A stretch of 64,000 nucleotides of DNA, from the NCBI RefSeq assembly GCF_900168065.1, contig NZ_FUZZ01000003.1, forward strand, positions 62,001 through 126,000, given 5' to 3'. The position numbers and the translations under genes are program-made. This document shows positions 34,962-44,025 of this stretch, one piece after another. A model generated the notes under the pieces. It saw nothing but the letters and a program-made list of their open reading frames with translations. It did no database searches and was not told where the DNA came from. How positions within the stretch are numbered: the stretch's first letter is position 1; every line of letters begins with the position of its first letter. This stretch comes from Chitinophaga ginsengisegetis. Lineage in GTDB: Bacteria; Bacteroidota; Bacteroidia; Chitinophagales; Chitinophagaceae.

Positions 34962-34992
34962 ATTTACGGTTTTAGCTGTTTGAAATGATATC

Positions 34993-36684
34993 TTAACGTT
35001 TGAATGATAATCTGTAGATGCCTTCATTTCCTGCCACATCGGTTACTTTCAATACCAGCATATGCGCTCCCGGCGGACAATGTTCATCAAACGTATAGGT
35101 AAGTACGTTACCTCTCCGGGAAAACAGCAGCCATTTACCATCCAGTTCTGCACGGTAGCTTTTGATACCGCTGGCATCATTCATGGCAAAAGACAGTTTA
35201 GCGGCTTTTGAAAGAACAGCGCCCGGCTTCACGCCCAGTGGCGTTACCTTTGGCGCCACGGTATCCACTTCCAGGTGGAAGTTGCCGAAGTCGCGGAAAG
35301 TGCCTTTGTACCAGCCGTTTTCCAGCGTGGTGGCGGAAGTGCTGTTGCTGCCCTGTGCCTCTCTCACCATCACTATTTTCGATTGCAGGTTTTCCGGAAC
35401 AGCCCGGGTAGCGCGAAGACGTACATCAAAGAAATCGTGTACGGGCACCAGTGCGTTGTGCAGGTGGTACACGTTGGAATATGCTTTGGTGCTTACAGAC
35501 GCTGTTTCCAGGTAATTGAAACACACCTGGTCGTACAGCGCGGTTTCATCCAGGTAAAATTCCACCTGGTTGTTTTCAAAGATATTGCGTGAATCGGGGT
35601 ACATGGTGTTGGCGCATGCTTTCTGCGCATCGTCCACGTCTGACTGTTGCAGGGCCAGTTTCACGGTGGAAGTATTGCCGTATGCATCCTTTACCAGCAG
35701 CTTTACATTATGCACGGCACCGTCGGACAAGTGGATGGTACCATCGCCTTTCAGATCGTGGTAAATATCCAGTTTATTGCCGGGCAGGGAAAACACCAGC
35801 TGGTAGTACGGACCACCATCTTTTTTTGTTTTATAATCGATGTGTGCATTCAGGTAACGGGTTTCCTCGTAGCCGATGTTGTCCAGCTGGAAGTCGATAT
35901 CCGGTTCATTATTCTGGAACAGGGTCACTTCATAAATGCCGTAGATATTACCGGTGTTCATCCGGTCGATAGCGCTTACGCCGATGCCTGCCTGCGCAGC
36001 GTTAATTTTAACCACCGGCTGGGTGGTAACATATTCGCCGCCCACTTTTTTTAATGCTACTACGAGCGGCTTTTGTTCATAAATACTTTTTTCACGGTCG
36101 TATATCGCCAGGCGGTATACATCCGGGGCTTTGGTATCTGCAATATCAAAACCAAAGAGCAGTGGGTTCAGTGGTTTTTCTGTTGTGGTACTCCTGATTT
36201 CAAAGTGCAGGTGTGGTCCTGCAGATCCGCCTGTGTTACCACTCCAGGCTACAAAGTCGCCTTTTCTTACAGGGAACATGCCGGCGGGGATGGTGAGATC
36301 GCTGGCCCAGCTTTCGGCCTGGTATTGCTGCTTTTTCACGTACTGCTGCAGGGCAGGAAAAAAGGCGTTAAGGTGGGCGTAAACCGTCGTATAGCCATTA
36401 GGGTGAGTAATGTAAAGTACATTCCCGAAACCGGTATGCGATACGCCGATGCGGCTTACATAACCATCTGCCGCAGCGTGTACCGGCAGATTTTCTTTTT
36501 GTTGCGTTTTAATATCCATTCCTGAATGGAAGTGGTTGGGTCGCAGCTCCCCAAAGTTACCGGCCAGTATGATCGGAACATTCAGCGGGTTCCTGAAATA
36601 GCCTTGCGGATAGTCCTTTACCGGGATGGATTGCGCCTGTAATAGTTGCGGAAGCAAACAAAGTAGACCGATGACTCTCTTCAT
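34993..36684 (-). CDS. M23-family peptidoglycan metallopeptidase
   Basis: 563 aa from ATG 36684; a TTG three codons higher is less likely. The signal peptide is MKRVIGLLCLLPQLLQAQ. The LytM/M23 domain is N-terminal, about 35-180, and looks active: H53-S-G-M-D57 (HxxxD), VYAHLN and the final GPHLHFEIR. The remaining 380 residues are beta-rich, with Ig-like phrases near the end (ISFAMNDASGIKSYRAEL-like segment and AHMLVLKVTDVAGNEG). It cuts peptidoglycan cross-links in the periplasm. In contrast to the EnvC pair, all zinc ligands are kept. Its -7 element lies six bases before the ATG. Confidence 0.93.
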   Translation of the reverse strand: MKRVIGLLCLLPQLLQAQSIPVKDYPQGYFRNPLNVPIILAGNFGELRPNHFHSGMDIKTQQKENLPVHAAADGYVSRIGVSHTGFGNVLYITHPNGYTTVYAHLNAFFPALQQYVKKQQYQAESWASDLTIPAGMFPVRKGDFVAWSGNTGGSAGPHLHFEIRSTTTEKPLNPLLFGFDIADTKAPDVYRLAIYDREKSIYEQKPLVVALKKVGGEYVTTQPVVKINAAQAGIGVSAIDRMNTGNIYGIYEVTLFQNNEPDIDFQLDNIGYEETRYLNAHIDYKTKKDGGPYYQLVFSLPGNKLDIYHDLKGDGTIHLSDGAVHNVKLLVKDAYGNTSTVKLALQQSDVDDAQKACANTMYPDSRNIFENNQVEFYLDETALYDQVCFNYLETASVSTKAYSNVYHLHNALVPVHDFFDVRLRATRAVPENLQSKIVMVREAQGSNSTSATTLENGWYKGTFRDFGNFHLEVDTVAPKVTPLGVKPGAVLSKAAKLSFAMNDASGIKSYRAELDGKWLLFSRRGNVLTYTFDEHCPPGAHMLVLKVTDVAGNEGIYRLSFKR

Positions 36685-36690
36685 AATATG

Positions 36691-36698
36691 CAAATGTA
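36691..36698 (-). promoter_or_regulatory. -7 element of the M23 peptidase gene, very short leader
   Basis: TACATTTG on the minus strand matches TAnnTTTG and lies six bases before the ATG at 36684. Its upstream side runs directly into the left arm of the 63-bp inverted repeat (from 36702). Confidence 0.6.
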
Positions 36699-36701
36699 GG
36701 G

Positions 36702-36939
36702 AAAAGCGGATTTATGCGGATTTTGTCTTATTCAGGATTACACTGATTTTATTTTTCGGGAGATAGGGAAACAAGGTTCATGCCAGTGGCCGGCAATTTA
36801 TTTTCGTATGCCCGTATACGTATTAAACACGCCTGTTGAAATGCTTAAAAATGAGTGTCAGTATATCCGTTATCCATCTCCCAGAAAAATAAAATCAGTG
36901 TAATCCTGAATAAGACAAAATCCGCATAAATCCGCTTTT
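36702..36939. repeat. 238-bp element with 63-bp nearly perfect inverted repeats
   Basis: The left arm (36702-36764) and right arm (36876-36939) are reverse complements over about 63 bases with a single one-base indel, around a 111-base centre. Arms begin AAAAGCGGATTTATGCGGAT and pass through TTATTCAGGATTACACTGAT. The element sits between the divergent M23 and gldA genes. The centre has no coding frame. The shape is that of a MITE-like or other non-autonomous repeat, or a fold-back intergenic element; no target-site duplication is obvious. Confidence 0.85.
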
Positions 36940-36976
36940 TTAAGTACATTAGTTCCCGCAAAACGTGCAAGCATAC

Positions 36977-37903
36977 ATGTCTATCCAGGTATCAGAACTC
37001 AGTAAAGTATACGGCGAACAACGGGCAGTGGATGCTATTTCCTTTGAGTTAAAAAAGGGAGAGATCACTGGTTTCCTGGGGCCCAACGGCGCAGGGAAAT
37101 CCACTACCATGAAGATGATCACCGGTTTCCTGCCGCCAACAAGCGGAAAGGCCAGTGTGTGTGGTTTTGATATTGTCTCACAATCGCTGGAAGTACGGAA
37201 AAGGGTAGGATATCTGCCTGAATCCAATCCCCTGTACTATGATATGTATATCCGGGAGTTTCTGGAGTTTGTGGCGGGCATCCATCAGCTGGGAAAAGCA
37301 GGCGCACAGCGGATTACCTCGGTAATTGAGCTAACAGGACTGCAACCGGAGCGGCACAAAAAGATCGGCGCGTTATCCAACGGCTATAAACAGCGGGTGG
37401 GGCTGGCACAGGCCCTGCTGCATGATCCGGAAGTATTGATCCTGGACGAGCCCACTACCGGGCTGGATCCCAATCAGCTGGCCGATATCAGGCGGCTGAT
37501 CAAAGAGCTGGGCGCCAACAAAACGGTGATCCTCTCCACGCATATTATGCAGGAAGTAGAGGCGCTGTGCGACCGGGTAATCATCATTAACAAAGGAAAA
37601 ATCATTGCAGACGATAAATTATCGTTAATCCAGCAAAACAACAGTGGGAATGGTTATTTACAGGTTACCTTTGCGGAGCCGGTAAGCGAAGCCGAATTGA
37701 TGGCAATTCCCGGCATAAGCCGTGTGGTGGCCAGGGAAGACCACAGCTGGCAGTTATTTACCAGCCAGGTAGATGAGGTGCGAAAAAACCTGTTACAATT
37801 TGCTTTGATTAATAACAGGAACATACTTTCTTTGCAGAGCAATTCACAAAGCCTGGAAGCAATATTCCGGGAACTGACATTGACAAAAGCTTCCGGCAAC
37901 TAA
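36977..37903 (+). CDS. gldA: ABC transporter ATP-binding protein GldA
   Basis: 308 aa from ATG 36977; a GTG four codons higher is less likely. Walker A is GPNGAGKST, the signature is SNGYKQRVGLAQALLHDP, Walker B is VLILDEPTTGLDPN and the switch His is in ILSTHIMQE. The C-terminal tail after about 225 is the extra domain seen in GldA-like proteins (LQVTFAEPVSEAELM). In Flavobacterium GldA works with GldF and GldG membrane subunits; neither lies next to it here. The role in gliding is inferred from family similarity and from gldJ nearby. Confidence 0.88.
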   Translation: MSIQVSELSKVYGEQRAVDAISFELKKGEITGFLGPNGAGKSTTMKMITGFLPPTSGKASVCGFDIVSQSLEVRKRVGYLPESNPLYYDMYIREFLEFVAGIHQLGKAGAQRITSVIELTGLQPERHKKIGALSNGYKQRVGLAQALLHDPEVLILDEPTTGLDPNQLADIRRLIKELGANKTVILSTHIMQEVEALCDRVIIINKGKIIADDKLSLIQQNNSGNGYLQVTFAEPVSEAELMAIPGISRVVAREDHSWQLFTSQVDEVRKNLLQFALINNRNILSLQSNSQSLEAIFRELTLTKASGN

Positions 37904-37999
37904 CTGTGGCCTTTGGCAACCCGAGAGTGGTGAGGGACTAACAGCTGCAGCAAACGCCAGATGCTAAATAAATAGCTAACAATAATAACTTTTCGAATT

Positions 38000-39289
38000 A
38001 TGAGTATTATTTCAGAAATCCATGCCAGGCAGATCCTCGACAGCCGTGGTAATCCTACAATTGAGGTTGATGTAACCACAGAAGACGGACATTTTGGCCG
38101 CGCAGCAGTTCCATCCGGTGCTTCTACCGGTAAACACGAAGCAGTAGAACTGCGCGATAATGATAAGGCTGTTTACATGGGCAAAGGCGTACTGCAGGCT
38201 GTAAGCAATGTAAATGATATCATCGCTGAAGAACTGATTGGCTGGGAAGTAACGGATCAGGCTGGTATCGATAAAATGCTGATTCAACTTGATGGTACTC
38301 CTAATAAAGCTAAACTGGGCGCTAACGCTACCCTGGCAGTGAGCATGGCGGTAGCCAAAGCTGCTGCTGAAGAAAGCAACCAGCCACTGTACCGCTACCT
38401 CGGCGGTGTAAACGCTTTCACCCTCCCTATTCCTTTAATGAACATCATCAATGGTGGTGCACATGCGGATAATAAAATCGACTTCCAGGAATTCATGATC
38501 GTACCGGTAGGCGCTCCTTCTTTCTCTGAAGGCCTCCGCTGGGGCGTGGAAATTTTCCACCACCTGAAATCCGTACTGAAAAAGAAAGGATACAGCACCA
38601 ACGTAGGTGACGAAGGCGGCTTTGCTCCTGAAATCCAGAGCAACGAAGAAGCTATCGAAACCGTACTGGAAGCCATCAAAGCAGCCGGTTACGAACCAGG
38701 TACCCAGGTAGCTATCGCCCTGGATGCCGCCAGCAGCGAAATGTACGATGACGCTACCAAGAGCTATAAATTCTACAAAAGCTCCCAGAAAGTAATCAGC
38801 AGCGACGAAATGGTGGCTTACTGGACTGAATGGGTAAATAAATATCCAATCGTTTCCATCGAAGATGGGATGGCTGAAGACGACTGGGATGGCTGGAAAA
38901 AACTGACTGAATCAGTAGGCAACCGCGTACAGCTGGTAGGCGACGATTTGTTCGTAACCAACGTACTCCGCCTGAAAGAAGGTATCGATAAAGGTATCGC
39001 TAACAGCATCCTCGTAAAAGTAAACCAGATCGGTACCGTAACAGAAACCATCGATGCAGTGAACATGGCGCACAAAGCCGGTTACACTTCCATCATGAGC
39101 CACCGTTCCGGCGAAACTGAAGATACTACCATCGCTGACCTCGCCGTAGCCCTGAACTGCGGTCAGATCAAAACCGGTTCCGCTTCCCGTACCGACCGTA
39201 TGGCGAAATACAACCAGTTACTCCGTATCGAAGAAGCACTGGGTGAAGTAGCGATCTATCCTACCAACTCTATCAGTGTTAAAAAATAA
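38000..39289 (+). CDS. eno: Enolase
   Basis: 429 aa. It converts 2-phosphoglycerate to phosphoenolpyruvate. The opening IHARQILDSRGNPTIEVDV, GASTGKHEAVELRD, MNIINGGAHADNKIDFQEFM, SIEDGMAEDDWDGW, GDDLFVTN and SHRSGETEDTTIADLAVA are all in place, covering the Mg ligands and catalytic Lys/Glu. Codon use is strongly biased, as in highly expressed genes. The FtsB-like gene follows, a common pairing, after a strong hairpin. Confidence 0.98.
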   Translation: MSIISEIHARQILDSRGNPTIEVDVTTEDGHFGRAAVPSGASTGKHEAVELRDNDKAVYMGKGVLQAVSNVNDIIAEELIGWEVTDQAGIDKMLIQLDGTPNKAKLGANATLAVSMAVAKAAAEESNQPLYRYLGGVNAFTLPIPLMNIINGGAHADNKIDFQEFMIVPVGAPSFSEGLRWGVEIFHHLKSVLKKKGYSTNVGDEGGFAPEIQSNEEAIETVLEAIKAAGYEPGTQVAIALDAASSEMYDDATKSYKFYKSSQKVISSDEMVAYWTEWVNKYPIVSIEDGMAEDDWDGWKKLTESVGNRVQLVGDDLFVTNVLRLKEGIDKGIANSILVKVNQIGTVTETIDAVNMAHKAGYTSIMSHRSGETEDTTIADLAVALNCGQIKTGSASRTDRMAKYNQLLRIEEALGEVAIYPTNSISVKK

Positions 39290-39304
39290 TCCTTCGGGAA
39301 AAAC

Positions 39305-39357
39305 TTTTGGATCTCGGATATCCGGCAACTTCACCGCCGGATATCTGAAATCCAAAA
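39305..39357. repeat. 22-bp inverted repeat between eno and the ftsB-like gene
   Basis: Arms at 39305-39326 and 39336-39357 pair at 20 of 22 positions around a 9-base loop; the core GGATATCCGGC is perfect. No T tract follows, so it looks more like an mRNA-stabilising or processing structure than a terminator. It lies 16 bp after the eno stop codon and 19 bp before the next ATG. Confidence 0.7.
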
Positions 39358-39376
39358 ATGATTTGTAAATTGCTGT

Positions 39377-39688
39377 ATGTCCGGATTAAAATCTATAAAA
39401 GTGCCAAAGGTCCTGAAGAATAAGTTCTTCATAGCTTTTGCTGCCTTTATAATCTGGATCGCCTTCCTGGACAAAACCAACCTCATGTACCAGTACCAGT
39501 TCCAGTCGGAGGTGAATAAACTCGAAAATCAGAAAGAATTCTTTATCCAGGAAATCAAACAAACCCGCGAAGAGCAGCAGGAACTGCTTTCCAGCCCGGA
39601 AAAACTGGAGAAATTTGCCCGCGAAAAATATTATATGAAGAAAGATAATGAAGACCTTTTCATTATCACCCCTGCCCCCGCTCAATAG
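39377..39688 (+). CDS. FtsB/DivIC-like septum formation initiator
   Basis: 103 aa. One membrane segment at about 18-34 (FIAFAAFIIWIAFLD) is followed by a coiled coil (FQSEVNKLENQKEFFIQEIK) and the family motif LSSPEKLEKFAREKYYMKKDNEDLFII. It acts in the divisome at the inner membrane, linking late division proteins. The position right after enolase is common to FtsB in many bacteria. The expected FtsL and FtsQ partners are not nearby. Confidence 0.88.
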   Translation: MSGLKSIKVPKVLKNKFFIAFAAFIIWIAFLDKTNLMYQYQFQSEVNKLENQKEFFIQEIKQTREEQQELLSSPEKLEKFAREKYYMKKDNEDLFIITPAPAQ

Positions 39689-39798
39689 CTCTTCCTTTCC
39701 CCCTTGTGCATCTTAAAAATTTATCTTAAATTAACAATAGATTCCGAGCAAAATCCGTTATAAAAGAGAACCTATTATTAGTATTAAAATAATAATGC

Positions 39799-40017
39799 AT
39801 GAGTAATTTTACACTTTCTGTACTTTCAACCCTGTGTCTTGTTACCAAAAGCGATATCAAACATCACCAGGAGGATCTTTCTTTAACCCGGGAAGAACAA
39901 GCCAGCTTTGACGACACCAAAGCAGCCCTGAACACTGTACGTTATGCGCCAAGAGTGGCCACCCTCCAGCTGATTTTCGACTACGCCGCCAATAAACAAA
40001 AAGCGGAAGAGCAGTAA
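39799..40017 (+). CDS. Small conserved-looking hypothetical protein
   Basis: 72 aa from ATG 39799. There is no signal peptide or membrane helix: the N-terminus FTLSVLSTLCLVT is only mildly hydrophobic. The rest is helical and charged (HHQEDLSLTREEQASFDDTK, VATLQLIFDYAANKQKAEEQ). I do not recognise the family; the ordered amino acid use and the position between ftsB and nth on the same strand make it a likely real gene. It starts 40 bp before nth and could be cotranscribed with it. Confidence 0.6.
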   Translation: MSNFTLSVLSTLCLVTKSDIKHHQEDLSLTREEQASFDDTKAALNTVRYAPRVATLQLIFDYAANKQKAEEQ

Positions 40018-40056
40018 CAACGACCATACTTTTTTCATTTTTCCTATCTTTATGGC

Positions 40057-40704
40057 ATGACTCAAAAAGAGCGTTATGCATTTGTTCTCAAATACTTTGA
40101 GACACATGCTCCCAATGCCGAAACGGAACTCATCTACGACAATCCTTACCAACTGCTGGTAGCCGTTATCCTGTCTGCACAATGCACCGATAAAAGGGTG
40201 AACATGACCACCCCTGCTATCTTTGCGCAGTACCCGGACGTATATGCCCTCAGCACCGCCACTTTCGACGACCTGTTCCCGCTCATCCGGAGCATCAGCT
40301 ATCCCAACAATAAAACCAAACACCTTATCGGGATGGCGCAAATGGTGGTACAAGACTTTAACGGCGAAATACCCGCTACCGTACCGGAACTGATAAAACT
40401 GCCCGGCGTAGGCCGTAAAACAGCCAATGTCATCACTTCCGTAGTACATCAGCAACCCAACATGGCAGTAGATACACATGTATTCAGGGTATCCGCCAGG
40501 ATAGGACTCACCGTCAATGCCAAAACACCACTGCAAACCGAACTGCAGCTGCTGAAAAATATTCCGGAAGAAAAAGTACACATCGCCCATCACTGGCTCA
40601 TTTTGCATGGCCGCTACGTTTGCGTGGCCCGCAGCCCTAAATGCGGCGAATGTGGACTAAGACCCGCCTGTAAGTATTATGCAAAACTGGTAAAGGCAAG
40701 CTGA
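40057..40704 (+). CDS. nth: Endonuclease III
   Basis: 215 aa. It removes oxidised pyrimidines from DNA and cuts at abasic sites. The helix-hairpin-helix is LPGVGRKTANVI, the catalytic Lys lies in LSAQCTDKRVN and the catalytic Asp in VDTHVFRVSARIGL. The C-terminal iron-sulfur cluster motif C-x6-C-x2-C-x5-C is complete (CVARSPKCGECGLRPACKYY). A near-consensus TATCTTTA lies four bases before the ATG. The DUF2071 gene starts one base after its stop codon. Confidence 0.97.
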   Translation: MTQKERYAFVLKYFETHAPNAETELIYDNPYQLLVAVILSAQCTDKRVNMTTPAIFAQYPDVYALSTATFDDLFPLIRSISYPNNKTKHLIGMAQMVVQDFNGEIPATVPELIKLPGVGRKTANVITSVVHQQPNMAVDTHVFRVSARIGLTVNAKTPLQTELQLLKNIPEEKVHIAHHWLILHGRYVCVARSPKCGECGLRPACKYYAKLVKAS

Positions 40705-40705
40705 T

Positions 40706-41434
40706 ATGCGCCCATTCCTCACCGCCGCCTGGAGAAACCTGCTGATGATCAACTTTGAAGCAGATCCCGCTGTACTCAACGCTTATGTACCGGCTCATAC
40801 CGAACTGGACACCTGGAACAATACCACTTACATAAGCCTCGTGGGCTTTCTCTTCCAAGACACGCGGGTGAAAGGATTGGCCTTTCCCGGCCACCGCACT
40901 TTTGAGGAAGTGAACCTCCGCTTTTATGTGCGGTACAAACAGGCCGGTGAATGGAAACGCGGGGTAGTGTTTGTAAAAGAACTGGTGCCCAAAGCACTCA
41001 TCACCTTTGTAGCCAATACACTGTACGGGGAAAAGTATGCCACGCACATCATGACGCACTCCTGGGAAAACCCGGATGAAGCCACGCTGAAAGTGGCCTA
41101 CCGCTGGAAAGTGAAAAACGAATGGAATCATTTATCAGCCACTGCTCTGCAGGCAAGTCAGCCTATTGTTGCAGGCAGTGAGGAACAATTTATCACGGAC
41201 CACTACTGGGGCTATACCCGGCTTGATCACCAAACCACCGGCGAATACCAGGTAACTCATCCGCAATGGGAAATTCATCCGGTCACCGGATTTGATTATC
41301 ATTGCAGTACCCGGATACTATACGGCGCCGCGTTTGAAAACATGCTGCAACAAGCGCCTAAAAGTGCTTTACTGGCGGCCGGTTCCGGTATTTCGGTAAT
41401 GCCCGGTAAAAAGATCAGAAACAATACTCTATGA
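40706..41434 (+). CDS. DUF2071 (YqjF-like) protein
   Basis: 242 aa. The family pattern is clear: FLTAAWRNLLMINFEADPAV, LVGFLFQDTRVKG, HRTFEEVNLRFYVRY, KRGVVFVKELVPK, and later FITDHYWGYTRLD. These proteins have an acetoacetate-decarboxylase-like fold and no settled function. It is in the same operon as nth (one-base gap), which gives no strong clue to its role. There is no signal peptide, so it is cytoplasmic. Confidence 0.9.
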   Translation: MRPFLTAAWRNLLMINFEADPAVLNAYVPAHTELDTWNNTTYISLVGFLFQDTRVKGLAFPGHRTFEEVNLRFYVRYKQAGEWKRGVVFVKELVPKALITFVANTLYGEKYATHIMTHSWENPDEATLKVAYRWKVKNEWNHLSATALQASQPIVAGSEEQFITDHYWGYTRLDHQTTGEYQVTHPQWEIHPVTGFDYHCSTRILYGAAFENMLQQAPKSALLAAGSGISVMPGKKIRNNTL

Positions 41435-41538
41435 ACCGCAGGAGTTTCTGTTATCCATCAATAATTTCATGCTGCAATTATGGAATTTTATTATCTTAAG
41501 CGGTTCATCAAGATTCAATCAATAAAGCATTAGTCGTT

Positions 41539-42756
41539 ATGAGATCAGCTGTTAGGGTACAACTATCATTTATGATGTTCCTGGAATTTTTTATCTGGGG
41601 CGCATGGTTTGTGACATTAGGAACATTCGTATTAAAAAATCTGCAGGGCGCCACCGATACCCAGGTGGGTTATGCCTTTCTTACACAATCTATCGGTGCA
41701 GTGATAGCGCCTTTTATTGTAGGCATTATTGCCGACCGGTTTATTTCCGCACAGGTTATCCTCGGGGTGATACACCTCGCTGGCGCAGCGCTGCTATGGA
41801 CCTGCTCGGGCATGACCAGCTACGACAGCTTCTATCCCGTGTTGCTGGTTTATATGATCCTTTACATGCCCACGCTGGCACTGGTGAACTCTATCTCCTT
41901 CCGGCAGATGAGCGACCCAAGTAAAGAGTTTTCTTTTATCCGTGTATTCGGCACCGTAGGATGGATCATCGCGGGTTTACTCATCGGGTGGCTGCAGTGG
42001 GAAAAAACCAACTCGCTGGACCTTACCTTTAAAATGGCTGCAGGCGCTTCCCTCCTGCTGGGATTGTTCAGCTTTACCCTGCCTAAAACACCACCGGCAA
42101 AAAAAGGCACCCAGATCTCTGTAAAAGAAATCCTCGGCCTGGATGCCATCCGGATGCTGAAAAACCGCTCTTACCTGCTGTTCTTCCTGGCGTCTATTGC
42201 CATCTGTATTCCACTGGCATTTTACTATAATTTTACCAATCCATTCCTGAATGAAATAGGCATGAACGCCGCTGCCGGCAAGCAATCTATGGGACAGATG
42301 TCGGAGTTCCTGTTCATGCTGGTAATGCCGTTGTTCTTCGCCAGGTTAGGTGTGAAAAAGATGCTGGCATTAGGTATGCTCGCCTGGGTAGTACGCTACG
42401 CCCTCTTCTCTTTCGGCGACATCGACGCCAACTACTGGATGCTGATTGTAGGGATCATCTTACACGGTATCTGTTATGATTTCTTCTTTGTAACCGGGCA
42501 GATCTACACCGATAAAATTGCCGGTGAAGAATTCAAAAGCTCTGCACAGGGTTTTGTAACACTGGCTACTTATGGCGTGGGAATGTTAATTGGTTTTATC
42601 ATCTCCGGGCCTATTGTAGACGCCTATAAAACAGGCGCCAACAGCCACAACTGGCATACCATCTGGCTGATTCCTGCGGGTATTGCTGCAGTAGTATTAG
42701 TACTGTTTATGTTGTTTTTCAGAGATAGCAATAAGAATACGGTTGTTAAACATTAA
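41539..42756 (+). CDS. MFS transporter of the nucleoside:H+ symporter family
   Basis: 405 aa with about 12 hydrophobic segments. The opening QLSFMMFLEFFIWGAWFVTL and SFRQMSDPSKEFSFIRVFGTVGWI match the NupG/XapB-type family, as does HGICYDFFFVTGQIYTDKIA. In Bacteroidota such members often move sugars or uncharged compounds, and here the next gene is a Gfo/Idh/MocA oxidoreductase 20 bp downstream, pointing to uptake and oxidation of a sugar derivative rather than a nucleoside. That substrate is inference. Confidence 0.9.
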   Translation: MRSAVRVQLSFMMFLEFFIWGAWFVTLGTFVLKNLQGATDTQVGYAFLTQSIGAVIAPFIVGIIADRFISAQVILGVIHLAGAALLWTCSGMTSYDSFYPVLLVYMILYMPTLALVNSISFRQMSDPSKEFSFIRVFGTVGWIIAGLLIGWLQWEKTNSLDLTFKMAAGASLLLGLFSFTLPKTPPAKKGTQISVKEILGLDAIRMLKNRSYLLFFLASIAICIPLAFYYNFTNPFLNEIGMNAAAGKQSMGQMSEFLFMLVMPLFFARLGVKKMLALGMLAWVVRYALFSFGDIDANYWMLIVGIILHGICYDFFFVTGQIYTDKIAGEEFKSSAQGFVTLATYGVGMLIGFIISGPIVDAYKTGANSHNWHTIWLIPAGIAAVVLVLFMLFFRDSNKNTVVKH

Positions 42757-42776
42757 TCATCGGCAAAACGATTATT

Positions 42777-43967
42777 ATGGCAAAAATAGCAATGCTTGGT
42801 TCAGGTTTTATTGCGCGGTTCTATGCCGATTCCCTGCAGGGGCAGCGTAGCCGCGATAAAATTGTAAGTGTATATTCCCGCCGGGAAGAAAGCGCGCAAA
42901 AATTCGCCACAGATTACGATGTTGCTTTTCAAACCACGGAAATGGAAGCTGCCATTGCCCGTCCGGAAGTAGACGTAGTTTGTGTATCTCTTCCCAATAA
43001 CCTGCATGAAGCAGCGGTTAATCTTTGTTGCAAACACAAAAAAGCAGTGATCTGCACCAAGCCGCTGGGACGGAATGCGCAGGAAGCAAAGCGGATGCTG
43101 GAAGCAGTAGAAAAAGCGGGCATCTTCCACGGTTATCTCGAAGACCTGGTGTACACTCCCAAATTCCTGAAAGCGCTGCAAAGCGTGAAAGACGGCGCCC
43201 TGGGAAGGATTCTCTGGGCCAAGTCCAGGGAAACGCATCCCGGCCCCCACAGCGAATGGTTCTGGGATAAAGAACAGGCCGGCGGCGGCTGCATCCTGGA
43301 TCTGGGCTGCCACTGCGTGGAAATTGGCCGCAACTTTATCGGGAAGGATATTAAACCGGTAGAAGTGATGTGCTGGGCAGATACACAGGTAAAACCTATT
43401 GATGCAGAAGATCATGCTATTGGCCTGGTGAAATATGAAAACGGCGCCATCGGCCAGTTTGAAGTAAGCTGGACTTTCCGCGGCGGCCTCGATCTGCGCG
43501 ATGAAGTAATGGGTACCGAAGGAACCATCTGGCTCAACAGCTTCCTGCGTACCGGCTTTGATATGTTTACTACCGGCAAAGGCGCTGATTATGTGGCAGA
43601 GAAAGCTGAAAGCAATTCCGGCTGGCTGTTTCCCGTAGGCGATGAACTGAATGAACTGGGTTATAATCACATGTTCACCAATATGTTTGATGCAATGGAA
43701 GCCGGTAAGGAAGCCAATGAAACGTTTTACGACGGCTATGTGGTGAACGCTATTCTTGATGCTGCTTATAAGAGTGCAGCCACCAAACAGTGGGAACCGG
43801 TGCAACTGGAAATATGGCGCGGACAGGAAGGGCTTACCAAAGCAAAAACCTTAACGGAATACAACGACCAATATTACCTGGTAAAAGAAGAGATGACGCA
43901 TTTCGGGGCGAAGAAGCTGATCCTGAAAGATAAAGTGAGCGGTCAGATCATTGAACAGGTATTGTAA
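42777..43967 (+). CDS. Gfo/Idh/MocA-family oxidoreductase
   Basis: 396 aa. The N-terminal Rossmann fold starts KIAMLGSGFIARFYADSLQG with the GxGxIA dinucleotide loop; the family motif CTKPLGRNAQEAK carries the catalytic-type Lys. The C-terminal domain has ILDLGCHCVEIGRNFIG, containing the conserved C-H-C/E stretch, and later YDGYVVNAILDAAYKSA. It uses NAD(P) to oxidise or epimerise a sugar or inositol-like compound. It is cotranscribed with the MFS transporter. The exact substrate cannot be told. Confidence 0.92.
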   Translation: MAKIAMLGSGFIARFYADSLQGQRSRDKIVSVYSRREESAQKFATDYDVAFQTTEMEAAIARPEVDVVCVSLPNNLHEAAVNLCCKHKKAVICTKPLGRNAQEAKRMLEAVEKAGIFHGYLEDLVYTPKFLKALQSVKDGALGRILWAKSRETHPGPHSEWFWDKEQAGGGCILDLGCHCVEIGRNFIGKDIKPVEVMCWADTQVKPIDAEDHAIGLVKYENGAIGQFEVSWTFRGGLDLRDEVMGTEGTIWLNSFLRTGFDMFTTGKGADYVAEKAESNSGWLFPVGDELNELGYNHMFTNMFDAMEAGKEANETFYDGYVVNAILDAAYKSAATKQWEPVQLEIWRGQEGLTKAKTLTEYNDQYYLVKEEMTHFGAKKLILKDKVSGQIIEQVL

Positions 43968-43978
43968 TTTTTATGATA

Positions 43979-44017
43979 GATGTGATTGTCCTGGTAAGCT
44001 ATCAGGATAATCACATC
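43979..44017. terminator. Hairpin between convergent genes, CAGGATAAT family
   Basis: 15-base arms (GATGTGATTGTCCTG at 43979-43993, CAGGATAATCACATC at 44003-44017) pair fully except one G-T wobble, with a 9-base loop. It lies between the oxidoreductase stop at 43967 and the DUF6134 stop at 44026, so it may terminate both. The CAGGATAATCA word is shared with the hairpin at 16574. Confidence 0.65.
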
Positions 44018-44025
44018 CTTCGCAG

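Noticed and set aside
36702..36939. Insertion sequence with a transposase
   Set aside because: The element is only 238 bp and the 111-base centre holds no coding frame. It may be non-autonomous, so it was kept as a repeat.
42801..43805. A 334-codon minus-strand frame opposite the Gfo/Idh/MocA gene
   Set aside because: It has Phe/His/Ala-rich shadow composition with no domain; the plus frame has the GxGxIA loop and conserved motifs.
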